Assembly (NCBI RefSeq): GCF_001613205.1
Contig: NZ_BDBX01000008.1
Coordinates: 124,001 to 188,000, forward strand
From: Nocardia sienata NBRC 100364
Lineage (GTDB): Bacteria > Actinomycetota > Actinomycetes > Mycobacteriales > Mycobacteriaceae
Reading direction: 5' to 3'
DNA length: 64,000 bases
Positions 28,135 through 36,234 of the stretch are shown piece by piece. A program made the position numbers and the translations under genes. Position 1 is the first letter of the stretch. Every line of letters begins with the position of its first letter. Under the pieces are notes generated by a model. The model saw only the letters and a program-made list of their open reading frames with translations. It was not told the origin of the DNA and did not search any database.

Positions 28135-28914
28135 ATGACCGACGGGGTGACCATCGGCCAGGCGGCCGCGTTCGCCGGCATCACGATCAAAACGGTGCGG
28201 CACTACCACAAGCTCGGCCTGCTCGACGAGCCGGCGCGCGACAGCTCGGGCTACCGGCGATACGGCTCACCCGGACTGTTGAGGTTGGTACAGGTCAGGA
28301 CACTGGCCGCCGCCGGGGTGCCGCTGGCCGACATCGGCCCGCTGATCGACTCCGACCCCGCGCAGTTCGCCGATGCACTCGCCGATGCCGAACAACGTCT
28401 CACCGCACGAATCACCGAGTTGACCGCGCAGCGAGATATGCTCCACCGGCTCACCTCCGGTGACCGCACCTTGTTGCCCGACCGCGCCGTGGCGTTGCTG
28501 GAGGGAATGCCGACCCTCGGCTTCACGCCACACGATGTGCAGACTGCCCGAGAATCCTTCGTGCTGGCCAAAGCGCTGGTCCCCGAAGGCTTCGGCGACT
28601 ACCTCACCGATATCGAGCACGCGCTGCACGACCCCCGCTTCGTCGAACTGGCCAAGCGAAGCGCCGAAGTCATCGGCTGGGAACCCGACGACCCCCGTGT
28701 CGCCGAACTCGCCACCGACATGGCCGAGCACTACCTCACCAACCCCGCCCAGCTCAGGATCGTCACCGGCCTGCAAGCCCACACCGAGACCGCGACCCGG
28801 TACCGGCTGATCGCCCACCACGGCGAAAAACAGAACTCCGCCGCAGCCCGCTTGGCGTCGCTCGTCGAAACGAAACTCGCCGCCGCCGGCATCGACATCC
28901 CCCGACCGGAATAA
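28135..28914 (+). CDS. MerR family transcriptional regulator
   Basis: A 259-residue regulator. The N-terminal winged helix is typical: VTIGQAAAFAGITIKTVRHY, then HKLGLLDEPARDSSGYRRYG, with the dimerisation helix from about residue 75 (ALADAEQRLTARITELTAQR). The C-terminal 140 residues form an effector domain (VLAKALVPEGFGDYLTDIEH) that resembles a TipA-like sensing domain and has no metal-binding cysteines, so an organic ligand is likely. ATG 28135 gives the canonical start; ATG 28114 overlaps the hydrolase stop. A stem-loop follows the gene. Confidence 0.85.
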   Translation: MTDGVTIGQAAAFAGITIKTVRHYHKLGLLDEPARDSSGYRRYGSPGLLRLVQVRTLAAAGVPLADIGPLIDSDPAQFADALADAEQRLTARITELTAQRDMLHRLTSGDRTLLPDRAVALLEGMPTLGFTPHDVQTARESFVLAKALVPEGFGDYLTDIEHALHDPRFVELAKRSAEVIGWEPDDPRVAELATDMAEHYLTNPAQLRIVTGLQAHTETATRYRLIAHHGEKQNSAAARLASLVETKLAAAGIDIPRPE

Positions 28915-28929
28915 CCTCGACGCACACCC

Positions 28930-28951
28930 CCGCCGGTTAGCCATCCGGCGG
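28930..28951 (+). terminator. Hairpin after the MerR gene
   Basis: CCGCCGG and CCGGCGG pair perfectly around the loop TTAGCCAT, 16 bases after the MerR stop. No gene lies between here and 29155. Confidence 0.55.
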
Positions 28952-29154
28952 CGATCCTGCTAGGGCTCAGTCCTTCGTCAGCACAAAAACTACATGCTCA
29001 CCGGGTCTGCCAATCGAGTGTACCGGTCCATGAACCCAATCAACGGGCTCGTAGTCCCGCCCACAGCCTTCACAACGAGCCAGGTGCACCTGGATCGAAC
29101 GAGCGAATCTCGGCATGACGAGAATGCAGAGGACCTATCATTACGACCAATTAT

Positions 29155-29919
29155 ATGAGACGGGGAAAAATAGCCGAGTGGCTGCTGAGTAACCGCCATT
29201 GCGTGCCGCTGTCGATTGTGCTGCACCTTGCCCCAGGTGCCCTGATTGTCGCCATCTACCTACTCATCGGCGAACCATTCATCAAAGCGATCGGATATCC
29301 GCCCCTCCTGGGCTGGGCAATCGCTCTGTGCCTGGTGCTTATACCGATCTTGCTGGGTCTGCTGTGGCTGGGTTGCAGGCACAACAGCCGCTTCTCGTTA
29401 CATGGCGTGCTGCACTACACCGATAGACCACTTCCACGCGGCAAGCTTATGGCACTGGTCCTCCCACTTATCGTGTGGATGACGGTGGTGGGGTTCGCGC
29501 TGGCACCGGTGAACAACTTCTTCGAAAACTTCCTCACATGGCTTCCATACGCGAACACAGGCGGCCCCGCCGCATACCTTCAGGGGTACTCATATTCGGT
29601 GATGCTGACCACGATGGCGATATCTCTGCCGTTGACCGGAATCTCCCTCCCGCTCATCGAGGAACTATATTTCCGCGGTTTTCTTCTGCCCCGCATAGCC
29701 CATCTGAATAGATGGGCGCCGGTGATCAACACAGTCTTGTTCTCGCTCTATCACTTCTGGTCGCCGTCGGTGTTCGTAGCGCGGGTAATTTTCACGTTCC
29801 CCGGATGCTGGCTCACCTGGCGGAGGAGGGACATCCGATTGGCGATCGGTATGCACGTCGGCGTGGATTCGATCCTGGCAGCTTTCGGCACTCTCGCTGT
29901 GGCGCTGCACCTTGTTTGA
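29155..29919 (+). CDS. CPBP-family intramembrane metalloprotease
   Basis: A 254-residue multi-pass membrane protein of the CPBP/Abi (Rce1-like) family. The three active-site motifs are visible: the glutamate pair in LIEELYFRGFLLPR (about residue 165), FSLYHFWSP (about 198) and GMHVGVD (about 235). About six to eight hydrophobic helices are present (PLSIVLHLAPGALIVAIYLL and others). Such enzymes process prenylated or bacteriocin-like peptides or give self-immunity. The DNA is visibly richer in A+T than its neighbours, beginning with ATGAGACGGGGAAAAATAG, which suggests recent acquisition. No peptide gene was recognised nearby. Confidence 0.82.
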   Translation: MRRGKIAEWLLSNRHCVPLSIVLHLAPGALIVAIYLLIGEPFIKAIGYPPLLGWAIALCLVLIPILLGLLWLGCRHNSRFSLHGVLHYTDRPLPRGKLMALVLPLIVWMTVVGFALAPVNNFFENFLTWLPYANTGGPAAYLQGYSYSVMLTTMAISLPLTGISLPLIEELYFRGFLLPRIAHLNRWAPVINTVLFSLYHFWSPSVFVARVIFTFPGCWLTWRRRDIRLAIGMHVGVDSILAAFGTLAVALHLV

Positions 29920-30027
29920 GGCCGAAGAGGCTGTGGATCCAAGAGATCAGTTCAGAATGGGCTTCCGGAGGCCACGCCGGCAAGCTACCGACCGGACGCG
30001 AATCGCAATGGCTCCGACCTGCACCGA

Positions 30028-30372
30028 TCAGGAAGTTGGTTCAGACAACTCGTGGTAGTGCCCGAAACCGTGCACGCGCGTACCGTCCGGCCAGGACAGC
30101 CGGTCCTCCAGCGCCCAGATGCCCTGTGCCGTGGTCTCACTCAGCACATCGATCTCGGGTGAGTGCCCGTGATGGATCGTCAGCGCGTCGCCGATCCGGC
30201 CGGTGCGGAAGGTGAGGAACTCGTCGGCTCCGGTGATCACCTCCCCGCCCGACTCGGACAGATCTATCACGACGTCATCGCAGAACAGTGCGCGGAACCC
30301 GGCCCAGTCCTTGGTATCCATCATGCGGAAGTAGCGGGCTTTCAGCGCGCGCAGTGCCTCGTAATCGTTCAT
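30028..30372 (-). CDS. NTF2/SnoaL-like protein
   Basis: A 114-residue single-domain protein of the SnoaL/NTF2-like fold: start DYEALRALKARYFRMMDTKDW, FRALFCDDVVIDLSESGG, TIHHGHSPEIDVLSETTAQG and the closing GFGHYHE. The family includes ketosteroid-isomerase-like enzymes and cyclases, but most members are uncharacterised. Its start overlaps the stop of the oxidoreductase gene (ATGA), so it is the last gene of the operon that begins with the thioesterase at 32338. A role in isomerising or hydrating a pathway intermediate is an inference. Confidence 0.8.
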   Translation of the reverse strand: MNDYEALRALKARYFRMMDTKDWAGFRALFCDDVVIDLSESGGEVITGADEFLTFRTGRIGDALTIHHGHSPEIDVLSETTAQGIWALEDRLSWPDGTRVHGFGHYHELSEPTS

Positions 30373-31451
30373 GACCGTTCCAGGTTCGCGGTGATCGCCG
30401 GTAGGTCCAGGACCGTGCGGATGCCCGGCGGCGCCGCGCAGACGGGCGCGACGGCGTTGACCGCACGGTTGGCGGTATAGGAGGGGGAGTGTTCGGCCAT
30501 CTCCACGAGCGGGAAGGGGAACACCATATCGATCTCGAGCGGAGCGTCCCCGCGCACCGACAGATGCCAGCCGGTGGGGCGGATATCCCAGCCGGTTTCG
30601 GCCTCGGCGCCGCAATGCCAGACAGCGCGGAACGATACGACGGGCTGTCCGTCGCGCCGTCCGGCGATCGTGATGCGCTGCGCCGCCACCGTGCCCTTCT
30701 CGATGGTGCCGGCGGCTATCTCGAACGTATGCCCGGCGGTAGCGACCTCGCCCGCCGCGGTGACCTCGTCAAGGGGCAGACCGATCCCGTCGGCGAGCAA
30801 CCGCAGCGACGGCCCGAAGCTGTCGCGGAGATGGTCGAGCCGGGCGGTGGCGAAATCGGCCGGGGGACTACCGAATCCCATGACGTCGAACAGGATGCCC
30901 GGTGAGTTCCGCTGGGAGAGGTCGGCGTATTCCTCGATGGTCAGCGAGTCGAGCCGCCGCTGGATCGAGGCGAGCGCCAGCGGTACCGCCTCGGTGATGA
31001 ATCCCGGGCTGCTGCCGGTGCTGTGGATGGAGGTGGCGCCCGCGGCGCAGGCCGCCTCCACCCGGGCCCGGATCCCGGGATCCATACTGGGCGGGTGATG
31101 GAAGAGGCCGGCCGTGGTGACGACATTCGTGCCCGCGGCCAGTATCGCGCACACCTCGTCGACCTCGCAGGTCTGCGGCATGTACAGCACGCAGTCGGGG
31201 CGCCGCGCCAGGACCTGCTCGATATCGGCGGTCGCCCGGACCCCGGTCGGTGTGTCCAGACCGCAGAGCTCGGCGGCGTCGCGCCCGTATTTGTCCGGTG
31301 ACCGCGAATACAACGCGGCCAGTTCGAGATCTGGATGCGCGACGACGGCGCGCAGGGCCCGCCGCCCGATGGTGCCGGTGGCCCATTGGGCGACCCGGTA
31401 CGGGCCGCCGGAGTCACGACCGGCGGCGGAGGTCGGAGTGTCTGGTTGCAT
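30369..31451 (-). CDS. NAD(P)-binding oxidoreductase, dihydrodipicolinate reductase-like
   Basis: A 360-residue Rossmann-fold protein: YRVAQWATGTIGRRALRAV (about residue 18), LELAALYSRSPDKYGRDAAEL and CVLYMPQTCEVDEVC. It resembles mycobacterial proteins annotated as dihydrodipicolinate reductase N-terminal or amine-dehydrogenase-like (diaminopentanoate dehydrogenase type). Genes of this type are common in actinobacterial fatty-acid and steroid regulons without a proven reaction. It lies in a thioesterase-oxidoreductase-NTF2 operon behind operator copy 3, 35 bases after the thioesterase stop. Confidence 0.78.
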   Translation of the reverse strand: MQPDTPTSAAGRDSGGPYRVAQWATGTIGRRALRAVVAHPDLELAALYSRSPDKYGRDAAELCGLDTPTGVRATADIEQVLARRPDCVLYMPQTCEVDEVCAILAAGTNVVTTAGLFHHPPSMDPGIRARVEAACAAGATSIHSTGSSPGFITEAVPLALASIQRRLDSLTIEEYADLSQRNSPGILFDVMGFGSPPADFATARLDHLRDSFGPSLRLLADGIGLPLDEVTAAGEVATAGHTFEIAAGTIEKGTVAAQRITIAGRRDGQPVVSFRAVWHCGAEAETGWDIRPTGWHLSVRGDAPLEIDMVFPFPLVEMAEHSPSYTANRAVNAVAPVCAAPPGIRTVLDLPAITANLERS

Positions 31452-31486
31452 CGGATGCTCCGTCCGTGGAATGTGGCACCTGCCGG

Positions 31487-32338
31487 TCAGGGACGGAAAC
31501 GCAGCAGGGCCTCCTGCGCGAACGAGGCGACCAGGGTGCCGTCGGTGGTGAGCACGTCACCGCGCCCGTAGGCGCGACCGTGGGCGAGGACCGTGCCGTG
31601 ATGGCGTAGCAGCAACCAGTCGTCGCTGCGGAACGGCCGGTGGAACCAGAGGGTGTGCGAGGTGGTGGCCGAGGTGAATTCGGTGCCGTTGCCGCTGTGT
31701 TCGAAACCGTCGACCTGGCGCAGCACCGTTCCGATCACATTCAGGTCGGTCGCGTAGGCCACCAGCCCGGGGGCGAGTTCGGGCCCGACCTCGGGAGTGC
31801 GCATCCACAGGTCGTATTCGGCCGGGCCCACCGATTTATCGCTCAGATCGGTCAGCGCGCGGGTCTCCCACGGGATGAGCCCGATCTCGATCCGGTGCTC
31901 GGGCCCCGGTAGCGGGGACGGTGCCGCGATCTCCTGGCTCTGCCTCCCGTCCTCCATCGCGGTCATGGAAACCAGCGCGGTGGCGATCACATCGCCCTTC
32001 TGACGCGCGACGATGGTGAGGGTCGCGAAGGAGCGGCCGCGGTGCTGCGGTTGGACCACGTAGTACACCGGGGCATCGCTCTTACCCTCGCGCGCGAAGA
32101 TCACGTGCACGGATTTGACGGTCTTGTCCGGGCAGGCGAAAACCGCCGCACGCAGGAACTGCGCCAGCAGCTGGCCGCCGAACAAGCGGTGGTACTCGAG
32201 TTGTTGATTGGGACCCTCGAACACCGAGAGGGTGGCCTGCGGGTCGGCGGCAGGTGCGTCGTCGTCGCCGGTCTGCGGCGCGGTCGGCCGCAGGCGGAGA
32301 TCCATACAGGCGAGAAGGTCGGTCCAGAGATCGGGCAT
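31487..32338 (-). CDS. Acyl-CoA thioesterase II (TesB family)
   Basis: A 283-residue double-hotdog thioesterase: FEGPNQQLEYHRLFGGQLLA (residues 40-59), SVHVIFAREGKSDAPVYY, RGRSFATLTIVARQKG, and in the second half TSHTLWFHRPFRSDDWLLL and GRGDVLTTDGTLVASFAQE, all typical of TesB. It hydrolyses acyl-CoA to free acid and CoA, probably relieving CoA trapping when the pathway stalls. Operator copy 3 lies 32 bases upstream of its start, between it and the TetR gene. Confidence 0.9.
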   Translation of the reverse strand: MPDLWTDLLACMDLRLRPTAPQTGDDDAPAADPQATLSVFEGPNQQLEYHRLFGGQLLAQFLRAAVFACPDKTVKSVHVIFAREGKSDAPVYYVVQPQHRGRSFATLTIVARQKGDVIATALVSMTAMEDGRQSQEIAAPSPLPGPEHRIEIGLIPWETRALTDLSDKSVGPAEYDLWMRTPEVGPELAPGLVAYATDLNVIGTVLRQVDGFEHSGNGTEFTSATTSHTLWFHRPFRSDDWLLLRHHGTVLAHGRAYGRGDVLTTDGTLVASFAQEALLRFRP

Positions 32339-32369
32339 ACAGCGAGTGTAAGCCTGTTTCTCAAATTTG

Positions 32370-32384
32370 GAGAACGTTATTCTC
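32370..32384. promoter_or_regulatory. GAGAAT-N3-ATTCTC operator, copy 3
   Basis: GAGAAC-GTT-ATTCTC differs from the consensus by one base in the left arm. It is 32 bases upstream of the thioesterase start and directly after the stop of the TetR gene. A second TTCTC...GAGAA repeat overlaps on the left (TTTCTCAAATTTGGAGAAC), so the site may be composite. Confidence 0.75.
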
Positions 32385-32386
32385 GC

Positions 32387-33043
32387 TCAGTCGGCGTGCG
32401 CGAAACCCCGGGCGCAGAATTCCCAGATCTCCTCGGGGGAGATGGGATGCGCGGTCTCGTCGTCGATACCGCCGTTGGACTGCGCGGTGAACATGACCGT
32501 CTGCATCACCATGGCCGCCATCCGGCGCGGATTGACCTCGCTGCGCAGCAGCCCCGCCTTGTCGGCGTCGATCATGAGTTCGGTGAACAGCGCCAGCAGT
32601 GGAGTGTGCGCGACCTTGACCTGGGCCGGGTGGCTGACCAGCAGCTGCGGTGCGAAATCGGTGAACAGTGGACGCTGCGCGGTCGGATCCGGGCGGCACA
32701 GTTCGTAGAGGAGTTCCACGGCCAGCTGCAGCCGTTCCAGGGCGTTGTCCTTACCCGCCGCGGCCGCGCGGATCTGTTCGGCGGTCCGGCTCAGGGCGTC
32801 CTCGAACAGGGCCAGCAGCAGTTCGTGCTTACCGTCGAACTGCAGGTAGAAGCTGCGCAGGGACTGTTTCGACCGATCCACGACCTCCTGGACGGTGAAA
32901 TCGGTGGTGCCCTTCTCGGTGATGATCGCCTGGGCGGCATCGAGGAAGCGCTGGACCCGCTGTTCCGCGCGTAGTTTCGCGGTACGGATCGAGCGCTCGA
33001 CGGCGCGCTGCTTCCAGGCCGGTTCTTCGCTCGGGCTGGTCAC
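32387..33043 (-). CDS. TetR/AcrR regulator, candidate master of the catabolic region
   Basis: A 218-residue TetR-type protein. The HTH is near residues 30-75 (IITEKGTTDFTVQEVVDRSK, then QSLRSFYLQFDGKHELLLAL), and the C-terminal domain is helical (RPLFTDFAPQLLVSHPAQVK, MAAMVMQTVMFTAQS). GTG 33043 is chosen; the frame stays open upstream, but those residues look random. The gene is flanked by operator copies 3 (downstream, before the thioesterase) and 4 (upstream, shared with the divergent acyl-CoA dehydrogenase). It is the only TetR gene adjacent to these sites, so I infer that it binds GAGAAT-N3-ATTCTC and represses the region until an acyl-CoA ligand releases it. Confidence 0.85.
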   Translation of the reverse strand: MTSPSEEPAWKQRAVERSIRTAKLRAEQRVQRFLDAAQAIITEKGTTDFTVQEVVDRSKQSLRSFYLQFDGKHELLLALFEDALSRTAEQIRAAAAGKDNALERLQLAVELLYELCRPDPTAQRPLFTDFAPQLLVSHPAQVKVAHTPLLALFTELMIDADKAGLLRSEVNPRRMAAMVMQTVMFTAQSNGGIDDETAHPISPEEIWEFCARGFAHAD

Positions 33044-33173
33044 CGGATGGCCCGTCCGATCCCATCGATCCCATCTGTGGAGAACATGAGTGCACTGTAC
33101 CGGAGAACGTCCCATGTCTGGGCAGGCACGTCCCGTGTTCGCACCAGTGAGGAGACTATTAATTTCATCTCAA

Positions 33174-33188
33174 GAGAATGCTATTCTC
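33174..33188. promoter_or_regulatory. GAGAAT-N3-ATTCTC operator, copy 4
   Basis: GAGAAT-GCT-ATTCTC is a perfect palindrome between the divergent TetR (33043) and acyl-CoA dehydrogenase (33226) genes, 37 bases before the latter. Binding here would give autoregulation as well as control of the dehydrogenase/hydratase pair. Confidence 0.82.
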
Positions 33189-33225
33189 CTGAACGTAACG
33201 CAACCCGTCACAGGAGGCAGCCCGG

Positions 33226-34224
33226 ATGCTCTTCGAGTTCGACGCCGATCAACGGCTGCTGCGCGATACGGTCCGCGAAGTCACCGCCAAGGAATGCCCG
33301 CCCGCGGTGATCCGGGAGATCGTGGACGCCGGTGCGGATCCGGGCCGGCTGTGGAAGACCTACGTCGAGCTCGGCTGGACCGAACTCGTGGAACCGGAAG
33401 CGACCGTAGAACTCGGTATCGTGCTCGAGGGCCTGGGCCGGGCGACCGATCCCACACCCTATCTCGCCACCATGACCCAGTTCGCGCCGCTGGCAGGGGA
33501 TTCGGCCGCCGCCGACGGCACCGGCGCCGCGGTGTTCGAGGGAGTCACCGCGACCCGCGACGGTGACGGCTGGCTGCTGAACGGTAGCGCCGCTCCGGTC
33601 CTGGACGGCGACCGCTGCGATCGTCTCGCGGTCGTCACCGAAGCCGGTGTGTTCGTGGTTCCCGCCCATGTCGTCACCGCCCGGCGGACCGCCGCCTTCG
33701 ATCCGGTGCTGCATCTGGCCGAGGTCACCTTCGACGCGGTAAGGGTCACCGACGGCGACCGAACCGCCGCCGATCCCGAACGCGCCCGCCAGCTCGCGCT
33801 GACCGGTCTGGCGCTGACCACGGTGGGCGCCTGCCAGCGCGTCCTGGACATGGTGCTCGAGCATGTCCGCACCCGGCAGCAGTTCGATACCGCCATCGGC
33901 GCGTTCCAGGCGGTCCAGCACAAGGCGGCCGATATGCATCTGGCCATCGAGCGGGCCAGGGCGCTCGCGTATTTCGCGGCGCTGTGCCTGGCCGAGGACG
34001 ATCCGCGGCGCAAGCTGGCGGCCGCGATGGCCAAAGCGGCGGCGGGTGAATGCCAGGCGACGGTATTCCGCCACGGGGTGCAGTTGTTCGGGGCCATGGG
34101 CTTCACCTGGGAAAACGATCTGCAATTCGCGATCAAGCGGGCCAAGGCCGGCGAACTGCTGTTCGGCGGGGCGGCGCGGCATCGCGCGGTGGTCGCCGCG
34201 GAATACCTCGCCGCCGCACGGTGA
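33226..34224 (+). CDS. Acyl-CoA dehydrogenase family protein, short
   Basis: A 332-residue acyl-CoA-dehydrogenase-like protein with a shortened middle domain: start FEFDADQRLLRDTVREVTAK, a truncated beta region (DGDGWLLNGSAAPVLDG) and a complete C-terminal domain (VRTRQQFDTAIGAFQAVQHK, HGVQLFGAMGFTWENDL). It resembles the smaller subunits of heteromeric acyl-CoA dehydrogenases, and the long partner might be one encoded elsewhere in the regulon. The start follows an AGGAGG site 37 bases after operator copy 4. Confidence 0.85.
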   Translation: MLFEFDADQRLLRDTVREVTAKECPPAVIREIVDAGADPGRLWKTYVELGWTELVEPEATVELGIVLEGLGRATDPTPYLATMTQFAPLAGDSAAADGTGAAVFEGVTATRDGDGWLLNGSAAPVLDGDRCDRLAVVTEAGVFVVPAHVVTARRTAAFDPVLHLAEVTFDAVRVTDGDRTAADPERARQLALTGLALTTVGACQRVLDMVLEHVRTRQQFDTAIGAFQAVQHKAADMHLAIERARALAYFAALCLAEDDPRRKLAAAMAKAAAGECQATVFRHGVQLFGAMGFTWENDLQFAIKRAKAGELLFGGAARHRAVVAAEYLAAAR

Positions 34225-34348
34225 TCGGCGACACCATGGGATCGCGTCTCCGCGGCGGCCGGGCGATCCGACGGCCGCGGGCGGCGCAGTAAACGGAAGA
34301 CCCGCGCCGGGCCCGGGCCCGGCGCACCCGGAACCGAGGAGTACTGCT

Positions 34349-35137
34349 TTGTCGTATATCGACTACCAGGTCGCCGACAAGATCGCGACGATAACCCTGA
34401 ACCGGCCCGAGGCCGCCAATGCCCAGAACTCGGCGCTGCTGGACGAACTCGATGCCGCCTGGACCCGGGCGGCCACCGACGACGAGGTCGTGGTCATCGT
34501 CCTGAATGCCGCCGGTAAGCATTTCTCGGCCGGCCACGATCTCAAGGACGACAGCTGGCCCGCCCCGGAGAAGATCACCCTCGACTGGATCTATCAGGCC
34601 GAGAGCCGACGGTACCTGGAATACACACTGCGGTGGCGCAATGTGCCCAAACCGTCGATCGCGGCAGTCCAGGGCCGGTGTATCGCGGGCGGGCTCATGC
34701 TGTGCTGGCCGTGTGACCTCATCATCGCCGCCGACAACGCGCTGTTCTCCGATCCGGTGGCGATGATGGGGATCGGCGGAGTCGAGTACCACGGGCACAC
34801 CTGGGAACTCGGACCGCGCAAGGCCAAGGAGATCCTGTTCACCGGCCGGGCGGTGACCGCCGAGGAGGCCGCGCAGACCGGCATGGTGAACACGGTGGTC
34901 CCGCTGGCCGAGCTGCCGGCCAAGACCGCGGAACTGGCGGCCCAGATCGCGAAAATGCCGCCGTTCGGATTGCGCCAGGCGAAACGGGCGGTGAATCAAA
35001 CGCTCGACGTCCAGGGCTTCTACGCGGCGGTGCAATCGGTTTTCGATATCCATTCCACCGGGCACGGAAACGCGCTGAGTGTGAGCGGCTATCCGATTCT
35101 GGTCGACCTCGAACAGATGAAATCGAATATCAAGTAG
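34349..35137 (+). CDS. Enoyl-CoA hydratase/isomerase family protein
   Basis: A 262-residue crotonase: IATITLNRPEAANAQNSALL (from residue 12), AAGKHFSAGHDLKDDSWP, the oxyanion segment GRCIAGGLMLCWPCDLI, and VEYHGHTWELGPRKAKEILF. The aromatic and Cys-rich acyl pocket differs from short-chain hydratases, which may reflect a bulky substrate. It starts at TTG 34349 with GAGGAG eight bases upstream; no ATG fits. It is 124 bases after the dehydrogenase and is followed by a strong hairpin, closing this operon. Confidence 0.87.
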   Translation: MSYIDYQVADKIATITLNRPEAANAQNSALLDELDAAWTRAATDDEVVVIVLNAAGKHFSAGHDLKDDSWPAPEKITLDWIYQAESRRYLEYTLRWRNVPKPSIAAVQGRCIAGGLMLCWPCDLIIAADNALFSDPVAMMGIGGVEYHGHTWELGPRKAKEILFTGRAVTAEEAAQTGMVNTVVPLAELPAKTAELAAQIAKMPPFGLRQAKRAVNQTLDVQGFYAAVQSVFDIHSTGHGNALSVSGYPILVDLEQMKSNIK

Positions 35138-35148
35138 ATCTGCCGCTC

Positions 35149-35184
35149 GGGGGATCGATCCGTTCGCCGCGGTATCGATCCCCC
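35149..35184 (+). terminator. Strong hairpin terminator
   Basis: GGGGGATCGAT and ATCGATCCCCC pair perfectly over 11 bases around a 14-base loop, 11 bases after the hydratase stop. There is no T-run. Confidence 0.65.
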
Positions 35185-35332
35185 GGTATCGGAAAACGAT
35201 CACCGAAAAGGAAACCGGCGGTCAGGGATTCTTCGACACGGGTAGCGTAACCCATTACGACAGCCCGGAACCCTGTTTCCGAATTTCCCTGATGGACAAC
35301 GAATCGACGTGTTCATCGGAAAGGTTTCCGCC

Positions 35333-35839
35333 ATGCGTTCCAGTAGCACCCGGCGTAGCGCCGCGCTCATCGGCCTGATGGCTCTGACGGCCACCGCCGT
35401 CCTCGGCTGCGGTGATTCCACCGACGATGCCGCCGCCACCTCGGCCCCGGCCGCCACGAGTTCGGCCGCGCCGGCCGCGGCCTCCCCGGAGGTCCAGAAG
35501 GAGATCACCGACGCTTTCGTCACCTTCTTCGACGGGAAGTCGCCGGCCGCCACGCGGGCGGGGCTCGTCGAGAAGGGGGACGCGTTCGCGCCGATGCTCG
35601 AGGGTATGGCCGCCGACCCCCGGGCCTCCGGAACGAGTGTGACCGTCGCCGCGGTCCAACTCGTCGACGACAAGACCGCGGAGGTCACCTACACCCTGCT
35701 GCTGGGCGGGAATCCGGTGCTGCCGGACCAGTCCGGGCAGGCGATCAAGGAGGGTGACACCTGGAAGGTCGCGGCGATGACGTTCTGTTCGCTGCTGGCC
35801 GTTCAGGGCAGCGGGGAGCCGAATCCGGCGTGTAGCTGA
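35333..35839 (+). CDS. Lipoprotein, MTB12-like
   Basis: A 168-residue secreted lipoprotein. The N-terminus has arginines, a hydrophobic core (SAALIGLMALTATAVLGC) and a lipobox ending at Cys about 26, followed by an Ala/Pro/Ser/Thr linker. The C-terminal 110-residue domain (EVQKEITDAFVTFFDGKSPA, then MLEGMAADPR and DTWKVAAMTFCSLL) resembles the MTB12/CFP-2 family of mycolic-acid bacteria. The role is unknown. ATG 35333 follows GGAAAGG; GTG 35309 is in frame but worse. A paralogue lies at 36235. Confidence 0.78.
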   Translation: MRSSSTRRSAALIGLMALTATAVLGCGDSTDDAAATSAPAATSSAAPAAASPEVQKEITDAFVTFFDGKSPAATRAGLVEKGDAFAPMLEGMAADPRASGTSVTVAAVQLVDDKTAEVTYTLLLGGNPVLPDQSGQAIKEGDTWKVAAMTFCSLLAVQGSGEPNPACS

Positions 35840-36234
35840 TCGTCGCCCACCGGAAGGTTTCGGTCCGTCGTCGCGACATCCATCCGGTGATACCGCGCGA
35901 TGGACTCTCCACCGGGCCCGGGTGCCGCGTATCGATTGCGCAGGATCGTACGCGGCCCGGGCCCGCGGTGGTCACGGCGGTGCCGGGGGCGCGGTCGAGG
36001 GGCGGCGGCTGCGGATCGTGGGGGCCGAAGAGAGGTCACCTCGGGTGCCGAGGGCCGACGGCCATCGGATGTGCGGTACGCGACCGAGGCGCGGCTGTTT
36101 ACCGGATTTCTATCCGTTCAAGTGCTTCTAATTCGCCCTTGTTCCAGAGTGTCCCGGGCTAAGCTCGCCGCGGCATCTGCGGCGAACCAAGTTTTCCGTA
36201 GCTGCGCTTCATCACTCTGCAGAAAGACGAATCG
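35840..36234. other. Spacer between the two lipoprotein genes
   Basis: About 395 bases without a convincing gene. It contains several G/C-rich self-complementary runs such as CGGCCCGGGCCCG near 35951, which may be folded or act as a terminator for the first lipoprotein gene. An A+T richer stretch from about 36100 to 36230 probably holds the promoter of the second. Confidence 0.4.
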
